Positions 1 to 7,838 of a stretch of 10,992 nucleotides of DNA are shown piece after piece. The notes under the pieces were generated by a model. It ran no database searches and had not been told where the DNA came from. It saw only the letters and a program-made list of their open reading frames with translations. Position numbers and translations under genes: made by a program. Position 1 is the stretch's first letter, and each line of letters starts with the position of its first letter. The DNA is from Acidimicrobiia bacterium (GTDB lineage Bacteria > Actinomycetota > Acidimicrobiia > IMCC26256 > BP-133): NCBI GenBank assembly GCA_025934385.1, contig JAICYE010000031.1, positions 1 through 10,992 on the forward strand. The letters run 5' to 3'.

Positions 1-422
1 GCCGCCGACCGTCGCACCGCTTCGGATACGGGTTCCACCACCTCGGGGTCCCGCAGGATCAACCCGTCGACGAAGCGCATGACGTAGAACGGCGCGCCGG
101 TGACGGTCTCGTCGGTGCACAGCCCGACCACCGGCGGGACGGGGACCGGCGAGCCGACCAGCGCGGCGATGATGCGGTGCTCCCGGCCCATGTCGTGGGC
201 TGACGGCAGGAGCGGGCCGAGCGGCGGCCGGCGCAGCACGAAGCGCCGGCCGGCGGCGTCGGTGACCGTGTAGGTGAGGTTCGACCGGCCGCCGGCGATC
301 AGCGAGAAGCGGAGCGGCGGCACGACCTCGGCGGCATGGGCCTGGAGCCAAGCCGTCACGCCGACTGCATTGATCCCTTCGGGAACGGGGTTGATCCCTT
401 CCGGGGCGGGAACGTCGGTCAT
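1..422 (-). CDS. APH-like phosphotransferase family protein, N-terminal 140 residues (partial)
   Basis: The visible part reads as the N-lobe of the aminoglycoside phosphotransferase/choline-kinase-like fold (PF01636 type), in the branch often found near acyl-CoA dehydrogenases (ACAD10-like). Supporting motifs are the nucleotide loop GGRSNLTY at about residues 44-51, the strand FVLRRPP at 61-67, the helix AHDMGREHRII at 75-85 and the strand PFYVMRFVDG at 111-120. The catalytic HGD and DxG motifs lie beyond the window edge, so activity and substrate cannot be judged. The ATG at 420-422 is the natural start. It lies 34 bases beyond the stop of the upstream small membrane protein gene, so the two are probably cotranscribed. 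The N-terminus carries a short tandem repeat (PEGINPVPEGINAV) ahead of the conserved domain. The family call is fairly secure; the physiological substrate is unknown. Confidence 0.8.
   Translation of the reverse strand, partial: MTDVPAPEGINPVPEGINAVGVTAWLQAHAAEVVPPLRFSLIAGGRSNLTYTVTDAAGRRFVLRRPPLGPLLPSAHDMGREHRIIAALVGSPVPVPPVVGLCTDETVTGAPFYVMRFVDGLILRDPEVVEPVSEAVRRSA
370..411. repeat. Two tandem 21-bp units inside the phosphotransferase gene
   Basis: TTGATCCCTTC occurs at 370-380 and again at 391-401, and about 17 of 21 positions match between the two units. The period is seven codons, so it gives a repeated PEGIN pentapeptide near the protein's N-terminus. It is in frame and lies before the conserved kinase-like domain. 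Confidence 0.7.
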
Positions 423-456
423 GGACCGACAGTAACGGCCCGGCGCCGCCGTCCTT

Positions 457-879
457 CTACGGGATCGGGTCCTCCGGCTCGCCCTCTTCGCGGCGGCGCA
501 GCTCCTCCTCCCGGCGGCGCAGATCCCGTTCCCAACTGGCCAGCCGGTCCTCGTGCGAATCGAGTGGCGCCGGCGACGACGGCGGCAGCAGCGGTCGCAT
601 CGGGCCGGCGGGGAAGTCGGGCCGATCCTCCGGTCCGACGACCCGCCTCGGCGGCGTCCGCCGCGTCGTGTCCCCCGGCCGCCAGCCGGCGTAGAGCGGC
701 CGGCCGAGCAGCAGCCAGGCCAGCGAGCCGATGTCGGGCAGGAAGAAGACGATCAGCAGCCAGAAGCCCTTGGGCAGGTTCCGGGTCAGCGCTTCGTCCG
801 TGGCGATGACGTCGAAGATGCAGTAGATCCACAAACCGAGCAGCAGGACCGGAATCAGGCCCTCTTCGAACAGGAACAC
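457..879 (-). CDS. Small membrane protein with PLDc_N-type domain and charged C-terminal tail
   Basis: The predicted protein of 140 residues has two hydrophobic segments, about residues 8-25 and 38-58. They are joined by a short charged loop ([16 protein letters not shown]), and the second runs into [20 protein letters not shown]. This is the pattern of the phospholipase D nuclease N-terminal domain (PF13396), a membrane-anchoring module often found alone in actinobacteria. A proline-rich linker and a strongly charged helix follow (about 117-132, [16 protein letters not shown]), probably a cytoplasmic coiled coil. I chose the GTG at 877-879 because GGGGGAT lies just upstream and the membrane domain begins at once. 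An ATG at 976-978 would add 33 arginine-rich residues unlike the family. Its biochemical role is unknown. The phosphotransferase gene follows after 34 bases. Confidence 0.75.
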   Translation of the reverse strand: MFLFEEGLIPVLLLGLWIYCIFDVIATDEALTRNLPKGFWLLIVFFLPDIGSLAWLLLGRPLYAGWRPGDTTRRTPPRRVVGPEDRPDFPAGPMRPLLPPSSPAPLDSHEDRLASWERDLRRREEELRRREEGEPEDPIP

Positions 880-1002
880 GCGTGATCCCCCGAGCTGCGG
901 CCTCCCCCGGGCCGTCCGGTCAAGGATCGCTCTAGGTTCGCCGCTCCGGCAAGCGGAGCGCCGGGGCGCGCCGACCACAGTGGCCGTCAGCGTCCCTACC
1001 CC

Positions 1003-1008
1003 TACACT
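1003..1008 (+). promoter_or_regulatory. Candidate -10 element (TACACT) of the trp operon
   Basis: TACACT fits the TAnnnT -10 pattern of actinobacterial housekeeping promoters and ends 11 bases before the trpC ATG. Transcription would begin at about 1014-1016, giving an almost leaderless mRNA. That fits the lack of a ribosome binding site in front of trpC. No convincing -35 box is visible. The 140-base divergent spacer (880-1019) holds nothing else I can name, and no Trp-rich leader peptide is present there. Confidence 0.35.
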
Positions 1009-1019
1009 CGGACTCCGAT

Positions 1020-1844
1020 ATGACGGTGCTCGACGAGATCCTGGCCACGAAACGGGCCGAGGTGGCCGGCCTGGCGGGCCGCGCCGCGGTGCTCGAGGCC
1101 GAGGCGGCCGCCGCCGGGCCGTCGGAGCGGGATTTCGCCGCCGCTCTCCGCCGGGCCGACGGGCGGCTGGCGGTGGTCGCCGAGATCAAGCGCCGCTCCC
1201 CGTCCAAGGGGCCGCTGGCCCCCGGTCTCGACGCCGCCGCCACCGCCGCCCACTACGCCGCGGGCGGGGCCGCCGCCCTGTCGGTGCTGACCGACGGGCC
1301 CTACTTCGACGGTTCGCTGGCCGACCTGCGGGCCGCCCGGGCGGCCTGCGCCCTGCCCGTCCTCCGCAAGGACTTCACCGTCGACCCGGTGCAGCTCTAC
1401 GAGGCCCGGGCGGCGGGCGCCGACGCCATCCTGCTGATCGTGGCCGCCCTGCCCGACGACGCCCTGCTGGCCGCGCTGTGTGCGCTGGCCGGCGACCTCG
1501 GCCTGGCCGCCCTGGTCGAGGCCGACGACGAGGCGGGCGTCGAGCGGGCCCTCCGGGCCGGGGCGGGGATCGTCGGCGTCACCAACCGCAACCTGGCCGA
1601 CTTCGGGGAGGACCTGTCGACCGGCGCCCGCCTGGCCGGGCTGATCCCGCCCGACGTGGTGGCCGTGGCCGAGAGCGCCATCCGCTCGGTCGACGACGCC
1701 CGGGCCATGGCCGATGCCGGGTTCTCGGCCGTGCTCGTCGGCGAGCACCTCGTGCGCTCGCCGGACCCGGAAGCGGCGGTGGCGGCCCTGGCCGCCGTGG
1801 AGTACCGAATCGAGGCAAGGGAGGAACGATGCGCTACCTCATGA
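1020..1844 (+). CDS. trpC: Indole-3-glycerol phosphate synthase
   Basis: This cytoplasmic TIM-barrel enzyme closes the indole ring of tryptophan, converting carboxyphenylamino-deoxyribulose phosphate to indole-3-glycerol phosphate. At 274 residues it has the normal length. Family motifs are clear: [11 protein letters not shown] at 54-64 (Glu55, Lys57 and Ser60 match catalytic positions), TDGPYFDGS at 91-99, LRKDF at 115-119 (Lys117) and LVEAD at 165-169 (Glu167), with AVLVGEHL near the C-terminus. Two signature positions differ. The usual GxNxR(D/N)L reads GVTNRNL, so Thr188 takes the place of a conserved active-site Asn, and the usual ESG(I/V) reads ESAI (218-221). The enzyme is probably still active. 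The ATG has no ribosome binding site and may be leaderless. The gene overlaps trpB2 by 16 bases, making it the first gene of the operon. Confidence 0.93.
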   Translation: MTVLDEILATKRAEVAGLAGRAAVLEAEAAAAGPSERDFAAALRRADGRLAVVAEIKRRSPSKGPLAPGLDAAATAAHYAAGGAAALSVLTDGPYFDGSLADLRAARAACALPVLRKDFTVDPVQLYEARAAGADAILLIVAALPDDALLAALCALAGDLGLAALVEADDEAGVERALRAGAGIVGVTNRNLADFGEDLSTGARLAGLIPPDVVAVAESAIRSVDDARAMADAGFSAVLVGEHLVRSPDPEAAVAALAAVEYRIEAREERCATS

Positions 1845-3145
1845 CCCCCGACAAGACCCCGAGCGCCTGGTTCAACGTGGCCCCCCACCTGCCCGAACCG
1901 CTGTCGCCGCCGATGCACCCCGGCACGGGGCAGCCGGTCGGCCCCGACGACCTCGCCCCGCTGTTCCCCATGGCGCTGATCGGCCAGGAGATGTCGGCCG
2001 ACCCCTGGATCGACATCCCCGGCGAGGTCCTCGACATCCTCAAGCTGTGGCGGCCGACGCCGCTCTGCCGGGCCACCCGGCTGGAAGAGGCCCTCGGCAC
2101 CCCGGCCCGCATCTACTTCAAGGACGAGTCGGTCTCCCCGGCCGGGTCCCACAAACCCAACACCGCCGTGGCCCAGGCGTACTACAACAAGGCGGAGGGG
2201 ATCGGCCGCATCTCGACCGAGACGGGCGCCGGCCAGTGGGGGAGCGCCCTGGCCTTCGCCTGCCAGCAGTTCGGGCTGGAGTGCTTCGTCTACATGGTGG
2301 CGGCGTCGTACCACCAGAAGCCCTACCGCCGGGTGATGATGGAGACGTGGGGCGGCCAGGTCGTGCCGAGCCCGTCCGACCGAACGCAAGCGGGAAAGGC
2401 CGTACTCGCCCGGGACCCGGACACCTCCGGTTCGCTCGGCATCGCCATCAGCGAGGCGGTGGAGGACGCCGCCACCCACCCCGATACCCACTACTCGCTC
2501 GGATCCGTGCTCAACCACGTCCTGCTCCACCAGACGGTCATCGGCCTCGAGGCCCGCCAGCAAATGGAACAGGCCGGAGAAGGCCTGCCCGACGTGGTCA
2601 TCGGCTCCTGCGGCGGCGGCTCCAACCTGGCCGGGCTGGCGCTGCCGTTCGTGCCCGACTGCGCCGGGGCGGTCGGGGCCAAGGGCGGCTCCGGCGGGCC
2701 CCGCCTCGTCGCCGTCGAACCGTCGGCCTGCCCGACGCTGACCGAGGGCCGCTTCGAGTACGACTTCGGCGACGAGGCCGGCATGACGCCGAAGATCCTG
2801 ATGTACACGCTCGGCCACGAGTTCATCCCGCCGCCGATCCACGCCGGCGGGCTGCGCTACCACGGCGACGCCCCGATCATCTGCAACCTGGGGAAGAACG
2901 GGTGGATGGAGGCCGTGGCCTCCCCGCAGGGCAAGGTGTTCGAGGCCGCCGTGCAGTTCGCCCGCACCCAGGGGTCGATCCCCGCTCCCGAGACGTCGCA
3001 CGCCGTCCGGGCGGCGATCGACGAGGCGCTGGCGGCCAAGGAGGCGGGGGAGGAGCGGGTCATCCTGTTCAACTACTCCGGCCACGGCCTGCTCGACCTG
3101 GCCGCCTACGACGCCTACCTCCACGGCCAGCTGGTCGACGTCTAG
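1829..3145 (+). CDS. trpB2: TrpB2-type tryptophan synthase beta-like protein
   Basis: This 438-residue PLP enzyme belongs to the TrpB2 (TrpEb_2) branch. It is longer than canonical TrpB and keeps the branch's N-terminal block, [23 protein letters not shown] (13-36 approx.), and the segment [14 protein letters not shown]. The PLP lysine is Lys109 in GSHKPNT, where canonical TrpB has GSHKINN. The catalytic Glu131 sits in ETGAGQWG, and the phosphate-binding loop GGGSN is at 262-266. The C-terminal block HAGGLRYHG...[12 protein letters not shown] is typical. Family members convert indole and serine to tryptophan, usually without firm TrpA binding, and some use phosphoserine; which applies here cannot be read from sequence. 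The start is the ATG at 1829, with GGGAGGA five bases upstream. The long frame upstream to 980 is only an open reading frame over trpC. Confidence 0.92.
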   Translation: MRYLMTPDKTPSAWFNVAPHLPEPLSPPMHPGTGQPVGPDDLAPLFPMALIGQEMSADPWIDIPGEVLDILKLWRPTPLCRATRLEEALGTPARIYFKDESVSPAGSHKPNTAVAQAYYNKAEGIGRISTETGAGQWGSALAFACQQFGLECFVYMVAASYHQKPYRRVMMETWGGQVVPSPSDRTQAGKAVLARDPDTSGSLGIAISEAVEDAATHPDTHYSLGSVLNHVLLHQTVIGLEARQQMEQAGEGLPDVVIGSCGGGSNLAGLALPFVPDCAGAVGAKGGSGGPRLVAVEPSACPTLTEGRFEYDFGDEAGMTPKILMYTLGHEFIPPPIHAGGLRYHGDAPIICNLGKNGWMEAVASPQGKVFEAAVQFARTQGSIPAPETSHAVRAAIDEALAAKEAGEERVILFNYSGHGLLDLAAYDAYLHGQLVDV

Positions 3146-3171
3146 CCAGCCAGTCCAGGAGGAGGAGCTCC

Positions 3172-3842
3172 TTGTTCGTCAAGGTCTGCGGCGTCACCAA
3201 CGAGGACGACGCGCTGCTGGCGGTGGCCATGGGCGCCGATGCCGTCGGCTTCGTCTTCGCGCCCAGCCCCCGGCAGGTCCACCCCGAGGTGGTGCGCGAC
3301 ATCGTCAAGCGGCTGCCCCCGGAGATCCTCACGGTCGGGGTGTTCCGCAACGAGACCCCGGAACGGGTGATCGACGTCCTCGGGCGGACGGGCCTCAAGG
3401 GCGCCCAGCTCCACGGCGGCGAGACGGCCGAGGACCTGCGGCTGGTGCGGCTGCGGGTGCCGTTCGTGATCCAGGCGCTGCCGGCCGGCGACGCCCGGCT
3501 GGCGCAGGCCGGGACGGGGCCGGAGTCCGCCGACGTGGTGCTGATCGACTCCCAGGCGCCGGGGTCGGGCGAGGTCTTCGACTGGTCGCTGGCCGAGGGC
3601 GCCCCCGACGGCGTGCGGCTGCTGCTGGCCGGCGGGCTCGACCCCGACAACGTCGAGCAGGCGATCCGCAAGGTGCGGCCCTGGGGAGTCGACGCCGCCT
3701 CGGGGCTGGAGGCGTCGCCGGGCAGGAAGGACGCCACCAAGGTGCGGCTGTTCATCGCCCGGGCCAAGGAGGCCGGCAAGGCGCTGGAGGAAGGGTGGAC
3801 GCCGTCGCCCGACGGGCCCTACGACTGGGCGGAGGACGGGAC

Positions 3843-3846
<4 letters not shown>
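3172..3846 (+). CDS. trpF: Phosphoribosylanthranilate isomerase
   Basis: This TIM-barrel enzyme performs the Amadori rearrangement of phosphoribosylanthranilate to carboxyphenylamino-deoxyribulose phosphate, the substrate of TrpC. The protein has 224 residues. It opens with KVCGVT, where Cys6 is the general base. QLHGGE follows at 79-84, then LIDS with catalytic Asp127 and FDW, then the phosphate-binding [10 protein letters not shown] (152-161) and [15 protein letters not shown] (173-187). The start is the TTG at 3172, placed just after an unusually strong AGGAGGAGGAG at 3158-3168; the conserved domain starts immediately, leaving no alternative. After the usual C-terminal helix there is a tail of about 20 residues rich in Pro, Trp and acidic residues (from GWTPSP to the end). 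Trp residues in a trp gene are a mild oddity. The stop overlaps the trpB start as GTGA. Confidence 0.93.
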
Positions 3847-5083
<1,237 letters not shown>

Positions 5084-5087
<4 letters not shown>

Positions 5088-5149
5088 AACGGAATTCCTT
5101 TTCGCGCCCGTGGCGAGAACGGATTCCGATCGAAAAGGAATTCCGTTGA
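5084..5149 (+). CDS. 21-codon mini-ORF bridging trpB and trpA (possible coupling/leader peptide)
   Basis: An ATG at 5084-5086 overlaps the trpB stop as ATGA. The frame then runs 21 codons and ends in TGA at 5147-5149, overlapping the trpA start as TTGA. The peptide begins [10 protein letters not shown] and ends IEKEFR. It is strongly basic and carries one Trp codon (TGG, 5111-5113) as codon 10, which lies in the loop of the surrounding hairpin. No good ribosome binding site precedes it, so it would be read by ribosomes that reinitiate after ending trpB. The double overlap is visible in the sequence. That it is translated, or that it senses charged tRNA-Trp, is inference. It could be an accidental frame across a palindromic insertion. 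Confidence 0.45.
5088..5147 (+). promoter_or_regulatory. Perfect 17-bp inverted repeat (hairpin) masking the trpA start
   Basis: AACGGAATTCCTTTTCG (5088-5104) and CGAAAAGGAATTCCGTT (5131-5147) are exact reverse complements separated by 26 bases. The element is markedly AT-richer than its surroundings. Each arm contains the palindrome GGAATTCC, and the loop holds a near copy of the arm start (AACGGATTCCG, from 5119). As RNA, the 3' arm contains the likely trpA ribosome binding site (AAGGAA, 5135-5140) and the first two bases of its TTG start. The hairpin would therefore block trpA unless a ribosome opens it. No U-run follows, so it is not an ordinary Rho-independent terminator. Confidence 0.85.
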
Positions 5150-5952
5150 ACCTCGAGACCCATCTCCGGGCCCGGCGGGAGGAGGGCCGGAAGCTGCTCG
5201 TGCCCTACGTGACCGGCGGGCTGGGCACGGCCTGGCTCGACGTCGTGCGGGCCGTGGCCGACGCCGGTGCCGACGCCATCGAGATCGGGATCCCGTTCTC
5301 CGACCCGGTGATGGACGGGCGGATCATCCAGGAGGCGTCCCGCCGGGCGATCGAGATCGGGGCCACGCCGGCCGGGATCATCGCCGACCTGGCCAAGGTC
5401 GACGTCGGCGTCCCCACCGTGGTGATGACCTACTACAACCCCGTCCAGCACTACGGCCACGAGCGCTTCGCCGCCTCGCTGGCCGGCAGCGGCATCGACG
5501 GCGCCATCGTTCCCGACCTGCCGCTCGACGAGCTGGTCGGGGGGGCCGCCGACGGCTCAGTGGCGGCGGGCTCCTGGGCCGAAGCGGCCGACACCTGCGG
5601 GGTGGAGACGGTGCTGCTGGCCGCCCTCACGACCCCCGACGACCGGCTGGCGGCGATCTGTGCCCGGAGCCGGGGGTTCGTCTACGGCGTTTCGCTGCTC
5701 GGGGTGACGGGGGAGCGGGCCAAGCTGTCGGAGGGGGCGCTGGAGATGGGCCGCCGGCTCAAGGCCGCCACCGAGCGGCCCGTCCTCCTCGGCGTCGGCC
5801 TGTCGACGCCGGAGCAGGCCGTCGAGGCGAGCTCAGGGGCCGACGGCGTGATCGTGGGCAGCGCCCTCGTCCGCCGGCTGCTCGAAGGCGGCGGACCCGA
5901 ACAGGCCGGTGCCCTCGTCGACTCCTTCCGCCAGGCCCTCGACGGCTCGTAG
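5146..5952 (+). CDS. trpA: Tryptophan synthase alpha chain
   Basis: This TIM-barrel subunit splits indole-3-glycerol phosphate into indole and glyceraldehyde 3-phosphate and passes indole to TrpB. The protein has 268 residues, the normal length. The catalytic Glu46 lies in AIEIGIPFSDP and Asp57 in DPVMDG. MTYYNP (94-99), IVPDLPLDE (121-129), GVSLLGVTG (181-189) and GADGVIVGSALV (231-242) follow the family order. I placed the start at the TTG at 5146 because AAGGAA lies five bases upstream and the protein then begins MNLETHLRA, as relatives do. A GTG at 5110 is also in frame, but it lies in the hairpin loop, has no ribosome binding site and would add 12 unconserved residues. Translation is probably coupled to trpB through the hairpin and mini-ORF. 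The stop directly abuts the convergent regulator gene. Confidence 0.93.
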   Translation: MNLETHLRARREEGRKLLVPYVTGGLGTAWLDVVRAVADAGADAIEIGIPFSDPVMDGRIIQEASRRAIEIGATPAGIIADLAKVDVGVPTVVMTYYNPVQHYGHERFAASLAGSGIDGAIVPDLPLDELVGGAADGSVAAGSWAEAADTCGVETVLLAALTTPDDRLAAICARSRGFVYGVSLLGVTGERAKLSEGALEMGRRLKAATERPVLLGVGLSTPEQAVEASSGADGVIVGSALVRRLLEGGGPEQAGALVDSFRQALDGS

Positions 5953-6405
5953 CTAGCCCGGCTCGTCGCTGGCCGGAGGCTCGGGCGCCGGCGTCCCCTT
6001 GGCCTTTGACGGCGCGGTCCTGGGGCCCCGCTTGATGGTGTTGCGGCTCTCGGCCACGTAGCTGCGGTAGACGGCCAAAAGGGCCTCCCGCTGGCCGTCG
6101 GTTAGGTAGGGGTCGGCGGAGATCGCCGCCTCGGTGGCACCGTGGATGCGGCCCTCGTCGTCGTTGTCGCCGACGAGGCCGACCTGGGCCAGCAGCGTCT
6201 CGGTGGAGATGTCGAGGGCTCTGGCGATGGCCTGTATGACGCGGATCGACGGCTCGTGCAGGCCCCGCTCGATCTGGCTGAGATAGGGGTTCGACACCCG
6301 GGCCAGCTCGGCCAGCTCCCGCAGCGACAGCTTGGCCAGCTGCCGCTGGGTCCGGACGAAGCTGCCGAACGCTTCGAGCTGCGTTCTCCAGGGATCCTCG
6401 GCCAC
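5953..6405 (-). CDS. XRE-family helix-turn-helix transcriptional regulator of the PHA/phasin locus
   Basis: This 150-residue cytoplasmic DNA-binding protein has an N-terminal cro/C1-type HTH at about residues 12-67. LSLRELAELARVS forms the first helices of the HTH, NPYLSQIERG (39-48) is the recognition helix, and PSIRVIQAIARAL follows. A second predicted helix with TDGQREALLAVYRSYV (102-117) may serve in dimerisation. The last 25 or so residues are a Pro/Ala/Lys-rich disordered tail. Similar actinobacterial regulators sit beside phasin or HbhA-like genes, which matches this context. The start is the GTG at 6405, with AAAGG upstream; the dehydrogenase stop lies only nine bases away, so they share a transcript. 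Palindromes at the phasin promoter are plausible targets (inference). The stop abuts that of trpA with no gap. Confidence 0.88.
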   Translation of the reverse strand: MAEDPWRTQLEAFGSFVRTQRQLAKLSLRELAELARVSNPYLSQIERGLHEPSIRVIQAIARALDISTETLLAQVGLVGDNDDEGRIHGATEAAISADPYLTDGQREALLAVYRSYVAESRNTIKRGPRTAPSKAKGTPAPEPPASDEPG

Positions 6406-6414
6406 GGTGCCTTT

Positions 6415-7278
6415 CTAGCGCGTGTAGTCGTAGAAGCCGCGGCCGACCTTGCGGCCGAGCAGCCCGGCCTCGACCATCCGGGACAGGAGCGGCGGCGGGG
6501 CGTAGAGCGGCTCCTTGAACTCCTCGTAGAGCGACTGCGACACGGCGATGGTCGTGTCGAGGCCGATCAGGTCGGTCAGGGCCAGCGGGCCCATCGGATG
6601 GCGGAGGCCCTCGACGACGCCGGAGTCGATGTCCTCGGCGGTGGCGAAGCCCGACTCGAGCATGCGGATGGCCGAGAGGAGGTATGGGATCAGGAGTGCG
6701 TTGACGATGAACCCGGCCCGGTCCTTGGAGCGGATGACCCGCTTGTCGAGGACGCCGGCGGCGAACGACTCGGCCGCCGCCGCCGACTCCGGCGACGTCA
6801 GCAGCGACGGGATCAGCTCGACGAGGTGCATGACGGGGACGGGGTTGAAGAAGTGCAGGCCCAGCACCGACGCCGGCCGGTTGGTGGCCATGGCCAGCTT
6901 CATGACCGGGATCGACGACGTGTTCGTGGCCAGGATGGCGTCGTCGGACTCGACGGCCTTGTCGATCCCCCGGAAGACCTCGAGCTTCTCGGCCTCGTTC
7001 TCGATCACCGCCTCGACGACGAGCTGGCGGTCGGCGAACTCGCCGAAGTCGGTCGTGTAGCGGAGGCGGCCGACGGCGGCGTCGCGGTCGGCCCCGGGGA
7101 GCTTGCCCGAGCGGACGGCCCGGTCGAGCGAGGTCTCGATCCGCTTCCGGCCGGCATCGAGGGCGCCCTTGTTGACCTCCCGGACGATGACGTCGAGACC
7201 GGCCCGGGCGCAGACCTCGGCGATCCCGGAACCCATGAGGCCGCAGCCCACCACGCCGACGCGCTCGATCTGGCTCAT
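6415..7278 (-). CDS. fadB2: 3-hydroxybutyryl-CoA / 3-hydroxyacyl-CoA dehydrogenase (FadB2-like)
   Basis: This cytoplasmic NAD(P)-dependent enzyme interconverts 3-hydroxyacyl-CoA and acetoacetyl-type 3-ketoacyl-CoA. The protein has 287 residues, the usual length of the monofunctional family. The Rossmann motif is GVVGCGLMGSGIA (8-20). ATNTSSIPV lies at 117-125. The catalytic pair is His142 in GLHFFNP and Glu154 in HLVEL. The C-terminal domain shows DRAGFIVNALLIPY, RHPMGPLALTDLIGLD and the closing GRKVGRGFYDYTR. This family usually handles the (S)-isomer, while PHA synthases take the (R)-isomer. It therefore more likely links PHA metabolism to beta-oxidation or butyrate metabolism than makes the monomer directly. 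The ATG at 7278 is preceded by AAGGAGAT. The gene lies between the phasin and the regulator. Confidence 0.92.
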   Translation of the reverse strand: MSQIERVGVVGCGLMGSGIAEVCARAGLDVIVREVNKGALDAGRKRIETSLDRAVRSGKLPGADRDAAVGRLRYTTDFGEFADRQLVVEAVIENEAEKLEVFRGIDKAVESDDAILATNTSSIPVMKLAMATNRPASVLGLHFFNPVPVMHLVELIPSLLTSPESAAAAESFAAGVLDKRVIRSKDRAGFIVNALLIPYLLSAIRMLESGFATAEDIDSGVVEGLRHPMGPLALTDLIGLDTTIAVSQSLYEEFKEPLYAPPPLLSRMVEAGLLGRKVGRGFYDYTR

Positions 7279-7326
7279 CCGGATCTCCTTACTGCTCGGT
7301 CAACGAATTCGAAAGCGGACGCGCCG

Positions 7327-7356
7327 CTGCCCGGCGAGAATCATCTCGCCGGGCAG
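7327..7356 (-). other. Perfect 13-bp GC-rich hairpin between phasin and dehydrogenase genes
   Basis: CTGCCCGGCGAGA (7327-7339) and TCTCGCCGGGCAG (7344-7356) pair perfectly around a four-base loop, 57 bases after the phasin stop. No T-run follows on either strand. It is better seen as an mRNA-stabilising or processing hairpin, or a weak terminator, that lets the phasin be expressed more strongly than the dehydrogenase downstream. The rest of the 134-base spacer shows only the dehydrogenase ribosome binding site. Confidence 0.6.
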
Positions 7357-7412
7357 GGCCCAAGAACCGGACGGAGGGGGGCCGTCGGTTCCCGTGATTG
7401 ACGGTGCGTGGA

Positions 7413-7760
7413 TCAGACCGCCGGGCTGGTCTTCGAGGCCGGGCTGCCGGGCTTGGCGGAAACACCGTTCTTGACGGCCTTGTCGGCCGCACCGTAGACG
7501 GGCTTGGCGGCGTCGAGGATGGCGGCGGCGAACTCCCGCTGCGAAGCGAGGAGCTTGTCGACGAAGGCGAAGACGTTCTCGATGACCTCCGACGTGGCCG
7601 GGAGCTGGTCGGCGAAGGGCAGCGGGGGGAGGTCGGGGATCAGGTTCTTGCTGGCGTCGGCCCAGGTACGGACGGCCTTGACGACGGCCTCCTGGCCCTG
7701 CTTGACGGTCTCGAGCACCTGGTCCTCGAGCGAGGTGAACATGTCGGTGGCGGTCGCCAT
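7413..7760 (-). CDS. Phasin family protein (PHA granule surface protein)
   Basis: This small amphipathic protein of 115 residues is predicted to be mostly helical, with no signal peptide. A first helix runs over about 8-37 (SLEDQVLETVKQGQEAVVKAVRTW). The proline-rich turn LIPDLPPLPFADQLP (40-54) follows, then a long helix at 56-88 with FAFVDKLLASQREFAAAILDA, which resembles the actinobacterial phasin signature. The Ala/Lys/Pro/Ser tail is probably disordered. Phasins coat PHA granules, control their size and are often among the most strongly expressed proteins of the cell. I chose the ATG at 7760, with AAGGAG seven bases upstream; a longer frame to 7808 would start upstream of the probable transcription start. 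The gene has its own promoter after phaC. The call rests on both pattern and neighbourhood. Confidence 0.8.
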   Translation of the reverse strand: MATATDMFTSLEDQVLETVKQGQEAVVKAVRTWADASKNLIPDLPPLPFADQLPATSEVIENVFAFVDKLLASQREFAAAILDAAKPVYGAADKAVKNGVSAKPGSPASKTSPAV

Positions 7761-7771
7761 GGGGGTTCTCC

Positions 7772-7808
7772 TTGCAACTCGTACGACGTTCTCGTCTGTA
7801 TGTTGCAA
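7772..7808. promoter_or_regulatory. Operator-like inverted repeat TTGCAAC ... GTTGCAA in the phasin leader
   Basis: TTGCAAC (7772-7778) and GTTGCAA (7802-7808) are inverted copies whose centres lie 30 bp apart, about three helical turns. One copy covers the predicted transcription start and the other touches the ribosome binding site. Each contains the palindrome TTGCAA. An 8-bp palindrome, TCGTACGA, lies between them at 7779-7786. A dimeric regulator binding both could block transcription. This is inferred from symmetry and position only. Confidence 0.45.
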
Positions 7809-7838
7809 AGGATACTACCCAGATGCTTGGTATGTCAA
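7809..7838 (-). promoter_or_regulatory. Sigma-70-type promoter of the phasin gene
   Basis: On the minus strand TTGACA (7833-7838) is a perfect consensus -35 box. It is followed after 18 bases by TATCCT (7809-7814) as the -10 box; TAGTAT at 7812-7817 is an alternative with a 15-base spacer. Transcription would start near 7802, leaving a leader of about 40 bases. Such a consensus-like promoter is rare in this GC-rich window and fits a highly expressed phasin. Confidence 0.7.

Noticed and set aside
880..1019. A classical trp leader peptide and attenuator upstream of trpC
   Set aside because: No short frame with adjacent Trp codons and no terminator hairpin is present there.
980..1828. A long N-terminal extension of TrpB2 in an open frame from 980
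   Set aside because: Its translation is an Arg/Gly/Pro-rich shadow of trpC in another frame. A strong ribosome binding site and conserved N-terminus place the start at 1829.
1397..3124. Very long open frames antisense to the trp genes
   Set aside because: They arise from codon bias in GC-rich coding DNA. They have low-complexity composition and no recognisable motifs, while the sense frames carry complete enzymes.
5110..5145. GTG at 5110 as the trpA start
   Set aside because: It has no ribosome binding site and adds 12 residues not expected in TrpA. The TTG at 5146 has a good site and gives a typical N-terminus.
5088..5147. The trpB-trpA hairpin as an ordinary Rho-independent terminator
   Set aside because: The loop is 26 bases, the stem is not GC-rich and no T-run follows; it also overlaps the start of the next gene.
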